Shown: positions 14,713 to 23,231, counted from the stretch's first letter. The stretch is 32,859 nucleotides of DNA from Candidatus Freyarchaeota archaeon (GCA_030587365.1 JAUQZE010000016.1:1-32859); one strand, 5' to 3'. Notes: generated by a model from the letters alone, not told the origin. Made by a program: numbers and translations.

Positions 14713-14805
14713 ATATGCGGTGACACAAGCGACAATGACACAGAGTAGCAATGTTGAAAAATGTTCCTTTGGGGTATTTCGATTTCTGGGTAGCTTCTTA
14801 GACAT
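14659..14805 (-). CDS. Possible 48-residue membrane peptide
   Basis: ATG at 14805 follows GGTGA with seven-base spacing and opens 48 codons. The peptide has a basic N-terminus (SKKLPRNRNTPKEH) and one clear membrane helix (LLLCVIVACVTAYLILVLIA). Its 3' third is antisense to the end of the hydrolase gene. A Shine-Dalgarno, positive-inside topology and helix length together make it more likely than chance, but no relative is recognised. The rest of 14713-15023 holds no other gene. Confidence 0.35.
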   Translation of the reverse strand: MSKKLPRNRNTPKEHFSTLLLCVIVACVTAYLILVLIADGNYSVYYLW

Positions 14806-15023
14806 TTTATTTTCACCATGTATTTTTCAAGTAATTTTTAACTAAAATCAATAGTAGAAAGGGCAGCCCGTATTTAACAACAGTAAGTAGTGTTAAACAT
14901 TTATTTTTATCTATCATAGGAGCATGTTCTCCGAACAATTGAGCGTTAGGAAAGAATCTTGAAATATTTATGTGAGTCCTGAAAAATAAAAAAAGAGGAG
15001 GGTTTTAATTAAAATTTTTTGGG

Positions 15024-15818
15024 TTACATTTTTCTGGAAGAATAGTAAACCGCTGCCCAAAGTATAAAGGTTATTAATATCACTAGGAAACCGATGAGTG
15101 CTGTTGCGGATCCGACCGTATCGTATAGTCTGAGCCACACTAAGATGTAGGGGAATAAGAGGATGCCTCCTACAATACTTAAGGCTCCTGCAGCTTTGGA
15201 AGCCGAGACGTTTCCTGTGTGTTTACTTAAAGATATTGTGCAAACACCGAGCAGAATAAAGGTAACACCGAGTACCGTTAGTCCGAGCCAGAGATAGAGT
15301 AAGTTTGGAATATATATGGGTTGAACGAAGAATACAATTGGAAATATAATAAAGATGATAATGCCATACGTTATAGAGTAAGGCGTTTGGAGTTGTTGAG
15401 ATATAACTCCAAGATAAATGAGCAGGGATCCTACAGAGCTTCCCGCAATGCTGGTGATAAGTCCCACCACACCCATAGAGTTTCCACTAGCTCGGTACAT
15501 GCCGAAGAAACCTATACCTATGAGGATACTGCTCGCAACGAGAAATATACCCAAAATCATTGTCCACATCGATAACGATGCATTAATAGAATGTATAGGT
15601 AATATAGCATACATGCCACTGGCTGCGAAAATTACATAATACCCCATGATGGGGATTATGGCACCGAAGTAATAAGCGTACATTGCAATGTCCACAGTGT
15701 AGTGAGAATAATTCATCAGAAAGAGGGTACTGTATATGCACCAAATAACACCTATGATAGCAGCGATAGAACCAACGATTCCTCCAGTAATACCCGCTAA
15801 GAATGTTGCTCTAGCCAA
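15024..15818 (-). CDS. Multi-pass membrane protein of unknown function
   Basis: This 264-residue protein has about seven hydrophobic segments and few charges. The start is TTG at 15818 behind GTAGGAG. The N-terminus (ATFLAGITGGIVGSIAAIIG) closely parallels that of the protein at 19283-19837 (ALLTGVAGGIIGAITTGLG). Both also share a middle IGFFGMYRASG/IGFYGVGQIGG segment and a C-terminal AxSxAAGxxSIxGG segment followed by a helix ending in YSSRKM/YSSREA. They are therefore paralogues, and this one is longer by an extra loop-helix region. No catalytic motif is visible. Confidence 0.75.
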   Translation of the reverse strand: MARATFLAGITGGIVGSIAAIIGVIWCIYSTLFLMNYSHYTVDIAMYAYYFGAIIPIMGYYVIFAASGMYAILPIHSINASLSMWTMILGIFLVASSILIGIGFFGMYRASGNSMGVVGLITSIAGSSVGSLLIYLGVISQQLQTPYSITYGIIIFIIFPIVFFVQPIYIPNLLYLWLGLTVLGVTFILLGVCTISLSKHTGNVSASKAAGALSIVGGILLFPYILVWLRLYDTVGSATALIGFLVILITFILWAAVYYSSRKM

Positions 15819-15843
15819 CTTCCATCTCCTACCCCAATTTTAT

Positions 15844-15857
15844 GCACATATATGTGC
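15844..15857. promoter_or_regulatory. 14-bp perfect palindrome upstream of a membrane-protein gene
   Basis: GCACATATATGTGC is its own reverse complement and lies 26 bases upstream of the TTG start at 15818, with TATA-like sequence in its centre. A dimeric repressor could bind here and block TATA recognition. Confidence 0.4.
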
Positions 15858-15900
15858 TATTCTACATATTAAATTTTGCGTTCAAAGCAAGCCTACATTA

Positions 15901-16044
15901 AATGCCACTTCAAGTACCTTTGTGAAGGTTGATGGAAGATTTAAAAAGAAGCTGGCATCAGAAATAGGAGTGATTAAACTAGATTATAAAAAGAGTTATT
16001 TACAGGCGTATGGTTATCCCTTCCTGTTACAGCCGATGAGATAA
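15901..16044 (+). other. Possible gene fragment
   Basis: A plus-strand frame ending at TAA 16042-16044 reads STFVKVDGRFKKKLASEIG and then DYKKSYLQAYGYPFLL. It has a protein-like composition but no good start: GTG inside it lacks a Shine-Dalgarno. It is probably a relic. The rest of 15819-16122 is the promoter region of the minus-strand membrane-protein gene, and nothing else is seen. Confidence 0.25.
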
Positions 16045-16122
16045 AGTAACTTTACAAAAAGGCAATGTGATTTTTGTAGAGCAACTCTATTCGTTTTTAA
16101 ACAAAGTTTGTCAAAATATTTT

Positions 16123-16752
16123 TCATCGCTTTTTTCTTCTTAATCTTTTTTTAGGGTAGGGTATGAATAAGGGTACAGTTTCTTTGTATCGTCGATATTC
16201 CTCGCCGAATCTTTCTTCCAATTCTTTTTCTTCCCATCCTGCTGCGAAGTAGAAAAGAAGCATGAACATTAATGTAACAATCAAGAGAAAGGTGAACAGG
16301 GTGACTAACAACCATCCGAAAAACATGATGGTTGACCCCAGATACACCGGGTTTCGGGTATAAGCATAGATTCCAGTTGTGATTAACTTGCTTTCTTTTT
16401 TTGATTTATATATCTCTTCACCAAAAGCTCTTGAGATTCTAAGAACTCTCAGCGCACTAAATATAATAGAAAATCCGATAACCAATAGAATTATGCCTAT
16501 TCCTACACCCCAAGGGGTAAAAAGTGGAAAATAATAGGGCATACCCCAGAGGGGAGGACTTGGAGAATACCAGCCCCAAAGAGTATCATAATAAAAATAC
16601 CAAGGCAATTTGAATAAAAGAGTCAAGCCTATTGAAACTGAGAAGAATAACAGAAACACCACTACCAAGTATAACCGTATCGGATGTTTTGCCCTTTCTT
16701 TATCCTGCGCCATGGCCGTATATTTCCCCTTTGAGTAAATAATTATTTCCAT
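16123..16752 (-). CDS. Isoprenylcysteine carboxyl methyltransferase-like membrane enzyme
   Basis: This 209-residue membrane protein has about four to five helices. The C-terminal motif is TTGIYAYTRNPVYLGS (residues about 126-141), then a hydrophobic hairpin, then EEKELEERFGEEYRRYK, and finally a basic tail. This is the SAM-binding signature of the ICMT/PEMT membrane methyltransferase group. In prokaryotes the substrates are mostly unknown and may be lipids or small molecules. A second start at 16713 (MAQDKERAKH) has AAAGGGGA upstream and may be the real one, which would give 196 residues. Confidence 0.8.
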   Translation of the reverse strand: MEIIIYSKGKYTAMAQDKERAKHPIRLYLVVVFLLFFSVSIGLTLLFKLPWYFYYDTLWGWYSPSPPLWGMPYYFPLFTPWGVGIGIILLVIGFSIIFSALRVLRISRAFGEEIYKSKKESKLITTGIYAYTRNPVYLGSTIMFFGWLLVTLFTFLLIVTLMFMLLFYFAAGWEEKELEERFGEEYRRYKETVPLFIPYPKKRLRRKKR

Positions 16753-16785
16753 CTTTATCTAGATATCCCAATCTTCTGGGTAGGG

Positions 16786-16953
16786 TTATTTTAGTTTTGA
16801 GAAAACTTTTTCGGCTACTAAACAGGCGTTTTTCATCGCCTCAAAATTAGTACCTTCAGGTGTGAATTGATAACCAAACCATACTTCTTTACTCATGTCC
16901 GTCCTCAACTCCTCTACTAAAAACGTGTATGTCAATAAATCCTTTGAAAGCAT
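16786..16953 (-). CDS. Unannotated 55-residue protein
   Basis: ATG at 16953 opens 55 codons ending at TAA 16788-16786. A second ATG at 16896 is preceded by GAGG with six-base spacing and would give 36 residues (SKEVWFGYQFTPEGTNFEAM...). The segment EVWFGYQFTPEGTNFEAMKN has the composition of a folded small protein, and the frame fills the gap between two minus-strand genes. Function is unknown. Confidence 0.45.
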   Translation of the reverse strand: MLSKDLLTYTFLVEELRTDMSKEVWFGYQFTPEGTNFEAMKNACLVAEKVFSKLK

Positions 16954-17061
16954 AATTTAAGGTTATTGATAAATAAAAAACAATAATCGCAGTGAAAGGC
17001 GGATTATGAAAGTACTTGAAACATTTCAATTATTGAAGAATAATGAAGGGACAGATTTACC

Positions 17062-17526
17062 CTATTCAAACTCGTATTTTATGTCGCTCACTAACAGGTA
17101 CACAACTATCACTATTCCGATTACTGAAGGCAGGCTGAGTATTCCTAGTATTAATGCGAGGTAGTAACCCCACTTCTTCATGGAGAGCAAACCAAAACTA
17201 GCAATAAAATATGCTACTGAACTAATCAGTGCAGCCACAACCGCCCAATGCAGTATGTTAATAAGAGGTAGCATAGTCGTCATAAGTGAAATCATACTCG
17301 TAAACATAGAGGCTAATAAGAGGAATGACATTTCTATTGGAAACGGGTACGTATTGTATAGAATAAAGAATGAGACAAAATCATTGATCTCATTACTGAT
17401 TATCATGTTTTGATACATGGGGACAAATATTGCTTCGAGTGCTATTCCCGCTATAATTCCAGCCACCGCTAAAATTATGAAGATTATGGCTAGTGCGGTT
17501 ACGCCACTTGGTCTGTAAACACCCAT
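17062..17526 (-). CDS. Small four-helix membrane protein
   Basis: This 154-residue protein begins YRPSGVTALAIIFIILAVAGIIAGI, the usual start of a family of small archaeal and bacterial membrane proteins (a RPxGVTxLAxxxxxxG opening). It has about four hydrophobic segments and ends in a short acidic tail (SDIKYEFE). The Shine-Dalgarno GGAGG precedes ATG at 17526. No function is known. It is one of three small membrane-protein genes on this strand within 5 kb. Confidence 0.7.
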   Translation of the reverse strand: MGVYRPSGVTALAIIFIILAVAGIIAGIALEAIFVPMYQNMIISNEINDFVSFFILYNTYPFPIEMSFLLLASMFTSMISLMTTMLPLINILHWAVVAALISSVAYFIASFGLLSMKKWGYYLALILGILSLPSVIGIVIVVYLLVSDIKYEFE

Positions 17527-17613
17527 TAGATTTCCTCCATGTGAATTTTACTAGGTGTAGTCTTCTTTTAAATATTAAAATGTATTTGAAGCGGCATAAT
17601 CCATGAGGGTGAT

Positions 17614-17663
17614 AGGAGGTAGAATTCTTGAGGATTATAACAAATTAAAACCAGTTACCTCCT
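17614..17663. repeat. 8-bp inverted repeat in an intergenic region
   Basis: AGGAGGTA (17614-17621) and TACCTCCT (17656-17663) are exact reverse complements 34 bases apart. They lie between a minus-strand membrane-protein gene and the plus-strand toroid gene. This could be an operator or a weak RNA stem. Nothing else is seen in 17527-17821. Confidence 0.35.
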
Positions 17664-17821
17664 TCTCAATTGATATGTTCATTTATTTTTTAGGATGAAA
17701 CATTGAAATTATACTTGATGATTAAAAATTAGAGGATAAAGGCAACTTTACCCTATTGGTCAGAGTCCTAATTTCAATTATCGGCAAAATGGTTAAATTT
17801 GCTTTTAGTTAATCCAAATTT

Positions 17822-18868
17822 ATGAAAATCTCTCGCGAAGTTTTAGACTGGTTAACTGATAGGAGTAATCCTTCCGTTAGATATTATACACTAAAAAATC
17901 TTCTGGGGAAATCTGAGAGCAGTTCGGAGGTTCGGGAAGCAAAAGAACTCATTATGCATGAAGGTGTTATACCAAGCATCTTATCACATCAGAATGAGGA
18001 GGGGCATTTCCCTAGCAGGGAGATTATTGAAAAGTACTCGAAACGTCCTGGTCCTGGGACGTTTTGGGGAAAGTTGCTTTATGGCGAGGATGTAGAGCGT
18101 TTCGGCTATTTACCGAAATATAGAGCTACGATTTGGCAGTTATTATTATTCGCTGAACTTGGTGCCGATGGTAGTGATACTAGAATAAAAAAAACCTGTG
18201 AATATGTGCTTAAAACCTGCTATAATAATGATGGACTTTTTACAATAATGGGAGCCAATATACTTGCGCCATGCTTTCATGGAAATATGTCCTATTCTCT
18301 ATTAAAGCTGGGATACACGGAGGATCCGAGATTGGAAAAGGCTCTACAAATACTATTTGATTGTCAACGTTTTGATGACGGGGTTTTCAAAACACCTAAG
18401 GAATGGCCGTATCGGGGAAGTAGAGATCGCTGCAGTGGAAACCACTCCTGCTACGCCGGCTGCAGTAAGGGACTCAAAGCCGTAGCAGCCTACCCTAAAG
18501 AGAAATGGGACCGCAGGGTTAAAGAGTACATAGAAAGGGGCAGCGAATTCTTTCTCAAACATCACGTTTACAAGTCCAGCCATAATCCAGAGAAGCTGCT
18601 TAGAAATAGGATAGATGAAATCACTTTTCCAAGCTTCATCTACTCAGACTTCCTAGAGATACTCGATGTTCTTTTGGAACTGGGGGTGAAAGACCATCGG
18701 ATGAATGATGCTGTGGAGCTCCTAAAATCCAAACAATTGGGTAATGGGCGCTGGAAACTTGACAGTATTGTTTCAAATATGTACACGAAAATAGAGGAAA
18801 AAGGTAAAGAGAGTAAATGGGCAACGTATAGGGCACTAAATGCTCTTAAGAAATGGGAGGAGTTATGA
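17822..18868 (+). CDS. Alpha/alpha-toroid protein, prenyltransferase/squalene-cyclase-like
   Basis: This 348-residue protein has repeated helix pairs of the terpenoid-cyclase toroid type: NPSVRYYTLKNLLG at the start, SHQNEEGHFPS, CQRFDDGVFKTP and SKQLGNGRWKL, where the Gln/Asn-Gly-aromatic turns mark the repeats. A cysteine-rich stretch, CSGNHSCYAGCSKG (about 217-230), is typical of an uncharacterised archaeal/bacterial group sometimes mislabelled as nitrogen-fixation proteins. There is no DxDD or FTase-type catalytic pattern, so enzymatic activity is uncertain. It ends inside the start of the CutA gene (ATGATG/TGA overlap), so the two are probably co-transcribed. Confidence 0.75.
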   Translation: MKISREVLDWLTDRSNPSVRYYTLKNLLGKSESSSEVREAKELIMHEGVIPSILSHQNEEGHFPSREIIEKYSKRPGPGTFWGKLLYGEDVERFGYLPKYRATIWQLLLFAELGADGSDTRIKKTCEYVLKTCYNNDGLFTIMGANILAPCFHGNMSYSLLKLGYTEDPRLEKALQILFDCQRFDDGVFKTPKEWPYRGSRDRCSGNHSCYAGCSKGLKAVAAYPKEKWDRRVKEYIERGSEFFLKHHVYKSSHNPEKLLRNRIDEITFPSFIYSDFLEILDVLLELGVKDHRMNDAVELLKSKQLGNGRWKLDSIVSNMYTKIEEKGKESKWATYRALNALKKWEEL

Positions 18869-19191
18869 TGGAGGAATATATTCAAGTCTTTACGACCGTG
18901 GGGAAAAAGGAAGACGCTGAGAAGATTGCCAGAGCATTGGTGGAGAAGAGACTGGCGGGGTGTGTCCAGATAATTGGACCAATAGTTAGCACTTATTGGT
19001 GGAAGAATAATATTGAGACCGCGGAAGAATGGCTGTGTTTTATAAAAAGTAAGAAAAACCTTTACAATGAACTTGAAAAAGCGATTAAGGAGATACACCC
19101 GTACGAAACTCCGGAGATAATCGCTGTTCCTATTATTAGCGGTAGCAAAGACTATCTTGAATGGCTTGGTAATGAACTAAAAAAGAAGTGA
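18868..19191 (+). CDS. cutA: CutA1 divalent-cation tolerance protein
   Basis: This 107-residue protein has the CutA signature: YIQVFTTVGKKEDAEKIARALVEKRLAGCVQI, STYWWKN, and HPYETPEIIAVPI. CutA forms very stable trimers and binds divalent metals such as copper. Its precise cellular role is unsettled. The length is normal. Two adjacent ATGs exist (18865 and 18868). I choose the second because GGGAGGAG is then at better spacing. It overlaps the stop of the toroid gene. Confidence 0.93.
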   Translation: MEEYIQVFTTVGKKEDAEKIARALVEKRLAGCVQIIGPIVSTYWWKNNIETAEEWLCFIKSKKNLYNELEKAIKEIHPYETPEIIAVPIISGSKDYLEWLGNELKKK

Positions 19192-19282
19192 AAACGAATG
19201 CTTGGTCAAGCTATGCATCTCTTATGAAAAAGGAGAAAAAAAGGAGTTAAATAAGTGGATAATGTTAAAAAATAGGTGGGGG

Positions 19283-19837
19283 TTAAGCCTCCCTAGAGGA
19301 GTAGAACACGATCGCCCAAATTATAAAAGATACAAACATTAAACCGTAACCTATTATGCCAAAGATAAAAACGAAGACGCCTCCAATAATGCTTATGATA
19401 CCTGCGGCTAACGAAGCTGACGGGTTCATAGTAGATTCACGCATAGAAATACTAGCGGTACCAAAAATGATAAAGGTGACCATTAGAGTAATTGTAGAAA
19501 TTGCAGCTAGAATGCCTGCGACGACTAGTCCTAAGACTAGGAGTATTCCCGAAGCTGAACCTAATACTATACCGATTATCATAGCTGCGGTTCCCATGGC
19601 TCCTCCACCGATTTGACCTACGCCGTAGAAACCTATCCCAGTTAGAATGCAGGTAACTACTATTAGTGCACCAGTCAGAATACTAAGCGCAACGTAAAAA
19701 AGCGTCGGGCCAAATAAGAGTATCCAGAGGTCTGAAGCTATTGCAAGGCTAATTAGCATCCATGCGATTCCGAGTCCTGTGGTTATGGCTCCAATTATTC
19801 CTCCAGCAACACCAGTCAGTAATGCTCCCTTTGACAT
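19283..19837 (-). CDS. Multi-pass membrane protein, paralogue of the 15024-15818 product
   Basis: This 184-residue protein has about five hydrophobic segments. It shares with the 264-residue protein its opening (GGIIGAITTGLGIAW), a central IGFYGVGQIGGGAMG element, a middle GTASISMRES element and the end (SLAAGIISIIGG, then YSSREA). Shine-Dalgarno GGAGGTG precedes ATG at 19837. Function is unknown. The pair suggests duplication of a membrane-protein gene within this neighbourhood, with CutA, toroid and methyltransferase genes between the copies. Confidence 0.75.
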   Translation of the reverse strand: MSKGALLTGVAGGIIGAITTGLGIAWMLISLAIASDLWILLFGPTLFYVALSILTGALIVVTCILTGIGFYGVGQIGGGAMGTAAMIIGIVLGSASGILLVLGLVVAGILAAISTITLMVTFIIFGTASISMRESTMNPSASLAAGIISIIGGVFVFIFGIIGYGLMFVSFIIWAIVFYSSREA

Positions 19838-20007
19838 TTTTTCACCTCCTTCAGAATTTTTCTCCTTAAAATTCTTGGGATTTTTCAGCCATTATGACCT
19901 ATTCAATTTATTTGGATAGTATGTTCAATCCCGCTCTTTGTATATATAAGTATTATTGAAATAAACTTTAAGATGCCTTTTTTATAAGGTGCTAAGCATT
20001 TTGGGCT

Positions 20008-21483
20008 TTAAGCTTGTAGTTGTGCTTTTTGCTCTTTTTCTTTTTTTAGGTTTAGATTTTTTTTATACTCGTACATCTTGGCTAATACTTCTGCCGCTGT
20101 TTCCAGTGTGGAGTAGGCGGGAATTCTTTTTTCTAAAACCTTCTTTAGTGTTGTGGGGTCTGTGGTAAGGGTCACTGCTACTATGGGTTTATGGTACTTA
20201 TCCACCAGGGTTCTTATGTCTTCCACAATTTTTTGGCTACTGCTTTCGGCCCAGGTTGCATCTGCATCCTCCTCTTCTCTACCTAAGAGTTTGTAGATGG
20301 CTGACCCAATGCTTCTGCTCAAAATGAATCCGGCGGCGATAATCATGTCGATGTTTTCCGCTTTTGTCACTTCGTCTAAGCATTTTGGCTGAATATCTCT
20401 GTTTATGAGCCCCACGAGATCTACTGGGTTGCCTCTACTCCAGTAGGAGGGGAGCAATTGGTCAATTTTCTGAATGGTTTCTTGAGGTAGGGCAGGTACC
20501 TCTAAGCCCGCTAATTCACAGGAATCCGAGGCGATGACGCCGTATCCGCCGCCCCAGGTGACTATTCCCACTCTGTTTCCCTTGGGCAATGGTAAGTACA
20601 GGAAGCCTACTGCTAGGTCCAGCATTCCGTTTACTGTGGAAGCTCTTATTGCTCCGGACTGTTTTATGGCGGCTTCATATATTTTGGAAGAACCTGCTAG
20701 TGCTCCGCAGTGTGATTTCGCGGCGCTCGCGCCTGCCTTTGACACCGCAGACTTGAAAATAATAACCGGTTTTTCTTCTGTGATTCTCTTTACCACGTCT
20801 ACGAAATTCCTGCCTTCGCGCAGACCCTCCGTGTATAGGAGTATTATTTTTGATGCGGGGTCTTGGGCGAAGTATTCCATGTATTCTAGAATGGTGATGT
20901 CCGCTTCGTTTCCGCTGCTGACAAACTTGTTGAAGCCTATTCCCTGAGCGCTACCTAATGCCAGAAGATTGGTTCCTATGTTTCCGCTCTGCGAAATGAG
21001 GGATATATCACCGGGTTTGGGAAGGATTGGGGGCATAAGAGCGGATAGGCTAACCGAGGCACTGTAAATCCCCATAGTGTTGGGTCCCACAAGTAGCATT
21101 CCGCCCTTACGGGCGATTCTCGCTATTTCTTTTTCGCGCTTTTCTCCCTCTTTCCCGGTCTCTTTGAAGCCTCCAGAGATGACTATGGCGGATTTTACGT
21201 TGCTCTCTACACACTCCTCTATATGCTCTGGAACCGCTTCAGCTGGTCTGGCGATGTCAACAAGGTCCACTTCTTCGGGTACGTCGCTGATATGCGGGTA
21301 GACCTTCAAGCCCCAAACGTTTTCCTCGCTGGGATTAATGGGGTAGATTCTCCCCTTGTACTCATTGGCCAAAATATTGGCGACTATTATACAGCCGTAT
21401 TTTAAAGGATTACTTGTGGCTCCGATTAAAGCAACTGATTTGGGCTTAAAGATGGGACTAAGGTCCCTGCTGGTTTTGCTCAT
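20008..21483 (-). CDS. Acyl-CoA synthetase (NDP-forming), alpha-subunit type
   Basis: This 491-residue protein has the alpha-chain order: CoA-binding domain (FKPKSVALIGATSNPLKYG, YPINP, DLVDIARPAEAVPE), first ligase domain (ISQSGNIGTNLL), KSHCGALAGS with the phospho-accepting His region, and a second ligase-like domain (VGIVTWGGGYGVIASD, GNPVDL). These enzymes convert acyl-CoA, ADP and phosphate to acid, CoA and ATP, or the reverse, in archaeal acetate or organic acid formation. The ATP-grasp beta subunit is not fused and not adjacent, so it must be elsewhere if the enzyme is active. The canonical SHTGA is SHCGA here. Shine-Dalgarno GGTGA precedes the ATG. Confidence 0.88.
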   Translation of the reverse strand: MSKTSRDLSPIFKPKSVALIGATSNPLKYGCIIVANILANEYKGRIYPINPSEENVWGLKVYPHISDVPEEVDLVDIARPAEAVPEHIEECVESNVKSAIVISGGFKETGKEGEKREKEIARIARKGGMLLVGPNTMGIYSASVSLSALMPPILPKPGDISLISQSGNIGTNLLALGSAQGIGFNKFVSSGNEADITILEYMEYFAQDPASKIILLYTEGLREGRNFVDVVKRITEEKPVIIFKSAVSKAGASAAKSHCGALAGSSKIYEAAIKQSGAIRASTVNGMLDLAVGFLYLPLPKGNRVGIVTWGGGYGVIASDSCELAGLEVPALPQETIQKIDQLLPSYWSRGNPVDLVGLINRDIQPKCLDEVTKAENIDMIIAAGFILSRSIGSAIYKLLGREEEDADATWAESSSQKIVEDIRTLVDKYHKPIVAVTLTTDPTTLKKVLEKRIPAYSTLETAAEVLAKMYEYKKNLNLKKEKEQKAQLQA

Positions 21484-21655
21484 AGATATTCACCATCTAA
21501 GACGCATATTTCGACTCAGGGAAAATGGGAATACACTCTGTTATTTCGAGTAGTTTTAAGCGGTAATTAAATCTTTAGTATCCTTTAGCTCTATAAATTG
21601 TTCAACCAAAAAAGGCCATAAAGATAAACAGAATCTTGAATGTAAATTTCTATTA

Positions 21656-21691
21656 TAAGAAAAGAAGTGCTGGAGACGGATTAGCTCCAGT
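21656..21691 (-). terminator. Hairpin terminator after the PaaK-like gene
   Basis: On the minus strand, after the stop at 21714, CTGGAG and CTCCAG (21691-21686 and 21676-21671) form a 6-bp stem with a 9-base loop. A pyrimidine/T-rich run follows (CACTTCTTTTCTT). Confidence 0.45.
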
Positions 21692-21713
21692 TAGAGTTAT
21701 ATTGAAAGGATGT

Positions 21714-23027
21714 TTAGTCTAATTTTCTCAGGTCTATGATTTTTTCTTTGGTTTCTTTTATTGATCCTTTTGGCACAAGTTCGACCTCAGCTTTCACGCG
21801 AATGTTTTCCTTAAATTCATCCACCAGTACCTTTTTTGCTTCGTTTATGTTTTTTGGCAGTGTTTTTCCTGTTCCTTCGAATTCGATTTTTATGGTTAGA
21901 ACATCTGAAAGCTCTGGTCTGTCAACGGTAGCTTCATAGTTTCCGAGTTCGGGGTGTTTTTGTATGGTGGTTTTTATGTTGATAGGGTGAACGAACATTC
22001 CCTTAACTTTAACCAACTGGTCCACTCTACCAAGTATCCTCATGAGCTTTGGTGAGGTTCTTCCACACCCACACTTCTCCTCTGAAAGCACGGAGCCATC
22101 GCCAGTTCTGAAGCGTATAAATGGGCTGGCGTACTTGTGGGGAAGGGTTACAGTCACATCTCCCTCTTCTCCCGGTGCTACAGGCTCTAGTGTTTTGGGA
22201 TCAATGAGTTCAACGATTAGCGTTTCTTCCAAGTGCATACCCGAAACCTCGGGGCACTCCCTAGAGATTCCCCCCACATCCGCTGTTCCATACATCTGGC
22301 GTGCCATTATACCAAAGGTGTTCTCTAAATGCTTTCTCAAAATATCGGGAAGCGGCTCAGCCGTGAAAAAACCGACCTCTAGTTTAAGATCCTTTAGTGG
22401 GTCGATTCCCCCTTTCTTGGCTTCCTCTCCGATCATCGCTAGGAATGAGGGTGTTCCGGTGTAAGCTGTACAGCCGAGATCCTTCATGATTATGGCTTGA
22501 TATACTGTTTGACCGATGCCCACTGGTACCACCGCGCATCCTAAGCGTCTCAGTGCTAGGTGCATTCCCAGTCCGGCGGGAACTAGGTGGTAGAGGAATG
22601 TGTTCTGTACGATATCTCCGGGTCTTATACCGCATGAGTAGGCGGCTTTTGCTCCTGCGTCTAATAATTTCTCGTCCTCTTCCGGCATGCCTCCCTCATA
22701 TATTGGTCCGGGTGAAATGAATATCTCTGAGAGCTTGTTAAGAGGTGTGGCTAGGAGTCCTCCAAACGGCGGATCCTTTTTTTGCGCCTCTTGCAGTTCA
22801 GGTTTAGTTATGAGGGGAATTTTCGGAAGGTCGTCCACTGATTTGATGTCTGCGGTAGTCAAACCCGCGTTCTTGTACAATTTTTTATAGAAGGGAGAAT
22901 TATTGTAGGCGTGCTTGAATATGGCTACCAGATTCTTATTATCTAGTCTCTTTTTATGCTCCTTACTCATGGTTTCTTCGGGTTCGTTCCAAAAACCACT
23001 ATTCCTATCCACACTCATATGCCTCAT
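21714..23027 (-). CDS. PaaK-like acyl/aryl-CoA ligase (AMP-forming family)
   Basis: This protein of about 437 residues opens FWNEPEETMSKEHKKRL and contains AYNNSPFYKKLYKNAG, LPKIPLITKPEL, MYGTADVGGISRECPE, FIRFRTGDGS and GRVDQLVKVKGMFVHP, the order found in phenylacetate-CoA ligases. The usual phosphate-binding loop (SSGTTG) is replaced by EIFISPGPIYEGG. This change also occurs in an archaeal/anaerobe PaaK subgroup as I recall it, so substrate or chemistry may differ. CPE and CGCGR cysteines could form a metal site. I choose ATG at 23027, ten bases after GAGGAG; 23018 and 23045 are alternatives. It probably activates an aryl or acyl acid. Confidence 0.83.
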   Translation of the reverse strand: MRHMSVDRNSGFWNEPEETMSKEHKKRLDNKNLVAIFKHAYNNSPFYKKLYKNAGLTTADIKSVDDLPKIPLITKPELQEAQKKDPPFGGLLATPLNKLSEIFISPGPIYEGGMPEEDEKLLDAGAKAAYSCGIRPGDIVQNTFLYHLVPAGLGMHLALRRLGCAVVPVGIGQTVYQAIIMKDLGCTAYTGTPSFLAMIGEEAKKGGIDPLKDLKLEVGFFTAEPLPDILRKHLENTFGIMARQMYGTADVGGISRECPEVSGMHLEETLIVELIDPKTLEPVAPGEEGDVTVTLPHKYASPFIRFRTGDGSVLSEEKCGCGRTSPKLMRILGRVDQLVKVKGMFVHPINIKTTIQKHPELGNYEATVDRPELSDVLTIKIEFEGTGKTLPKNINEAKKVLVDEFKENIRVKAEVELVPKGSIKETKEKIIDLRKLD

Positions 23028-23231
23028 AAATAAACTTCTCCTCAACTAATAATCTATAATTTTGTAAGATTTTATTAACCACCATTATAAAGCTTTGCAT
23101 AAAACGTGAAAAGGATTGTTTTGGTATTTTATTAGAAGTAAAGAAATTATTAAAAAGGAATTCAAAATAAAATATTATTTTTGGTTTCCGAGTGGAAATT
23201 TCTCTTAAAGCCTCTCTCTCCTTATGAATGA
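23028..23231. repeat. Intergenic region with copy 1 of the shared 3' element
   Basis: At about 23176-23215 the plus strand reads TTTTTGGTTTCCG, AGTGGAAATTTCTC, then CCTCTCTCTC. Matching sequence lies downstream of paralogues 2, 4 and 5, with weaker matches after 3 and 6. An ORF readable at 23005-23247 overlaps both neighbouring genes and is not supported. Confidence 0.6.

Noticed and set aside
17603..17698. 31-codon ORF across the 8-bp inverted repeat
   Set aside because: It has no Shine-Dalgarno at its ATG and no support beyond being open; the inverted repeat is the better explanation.
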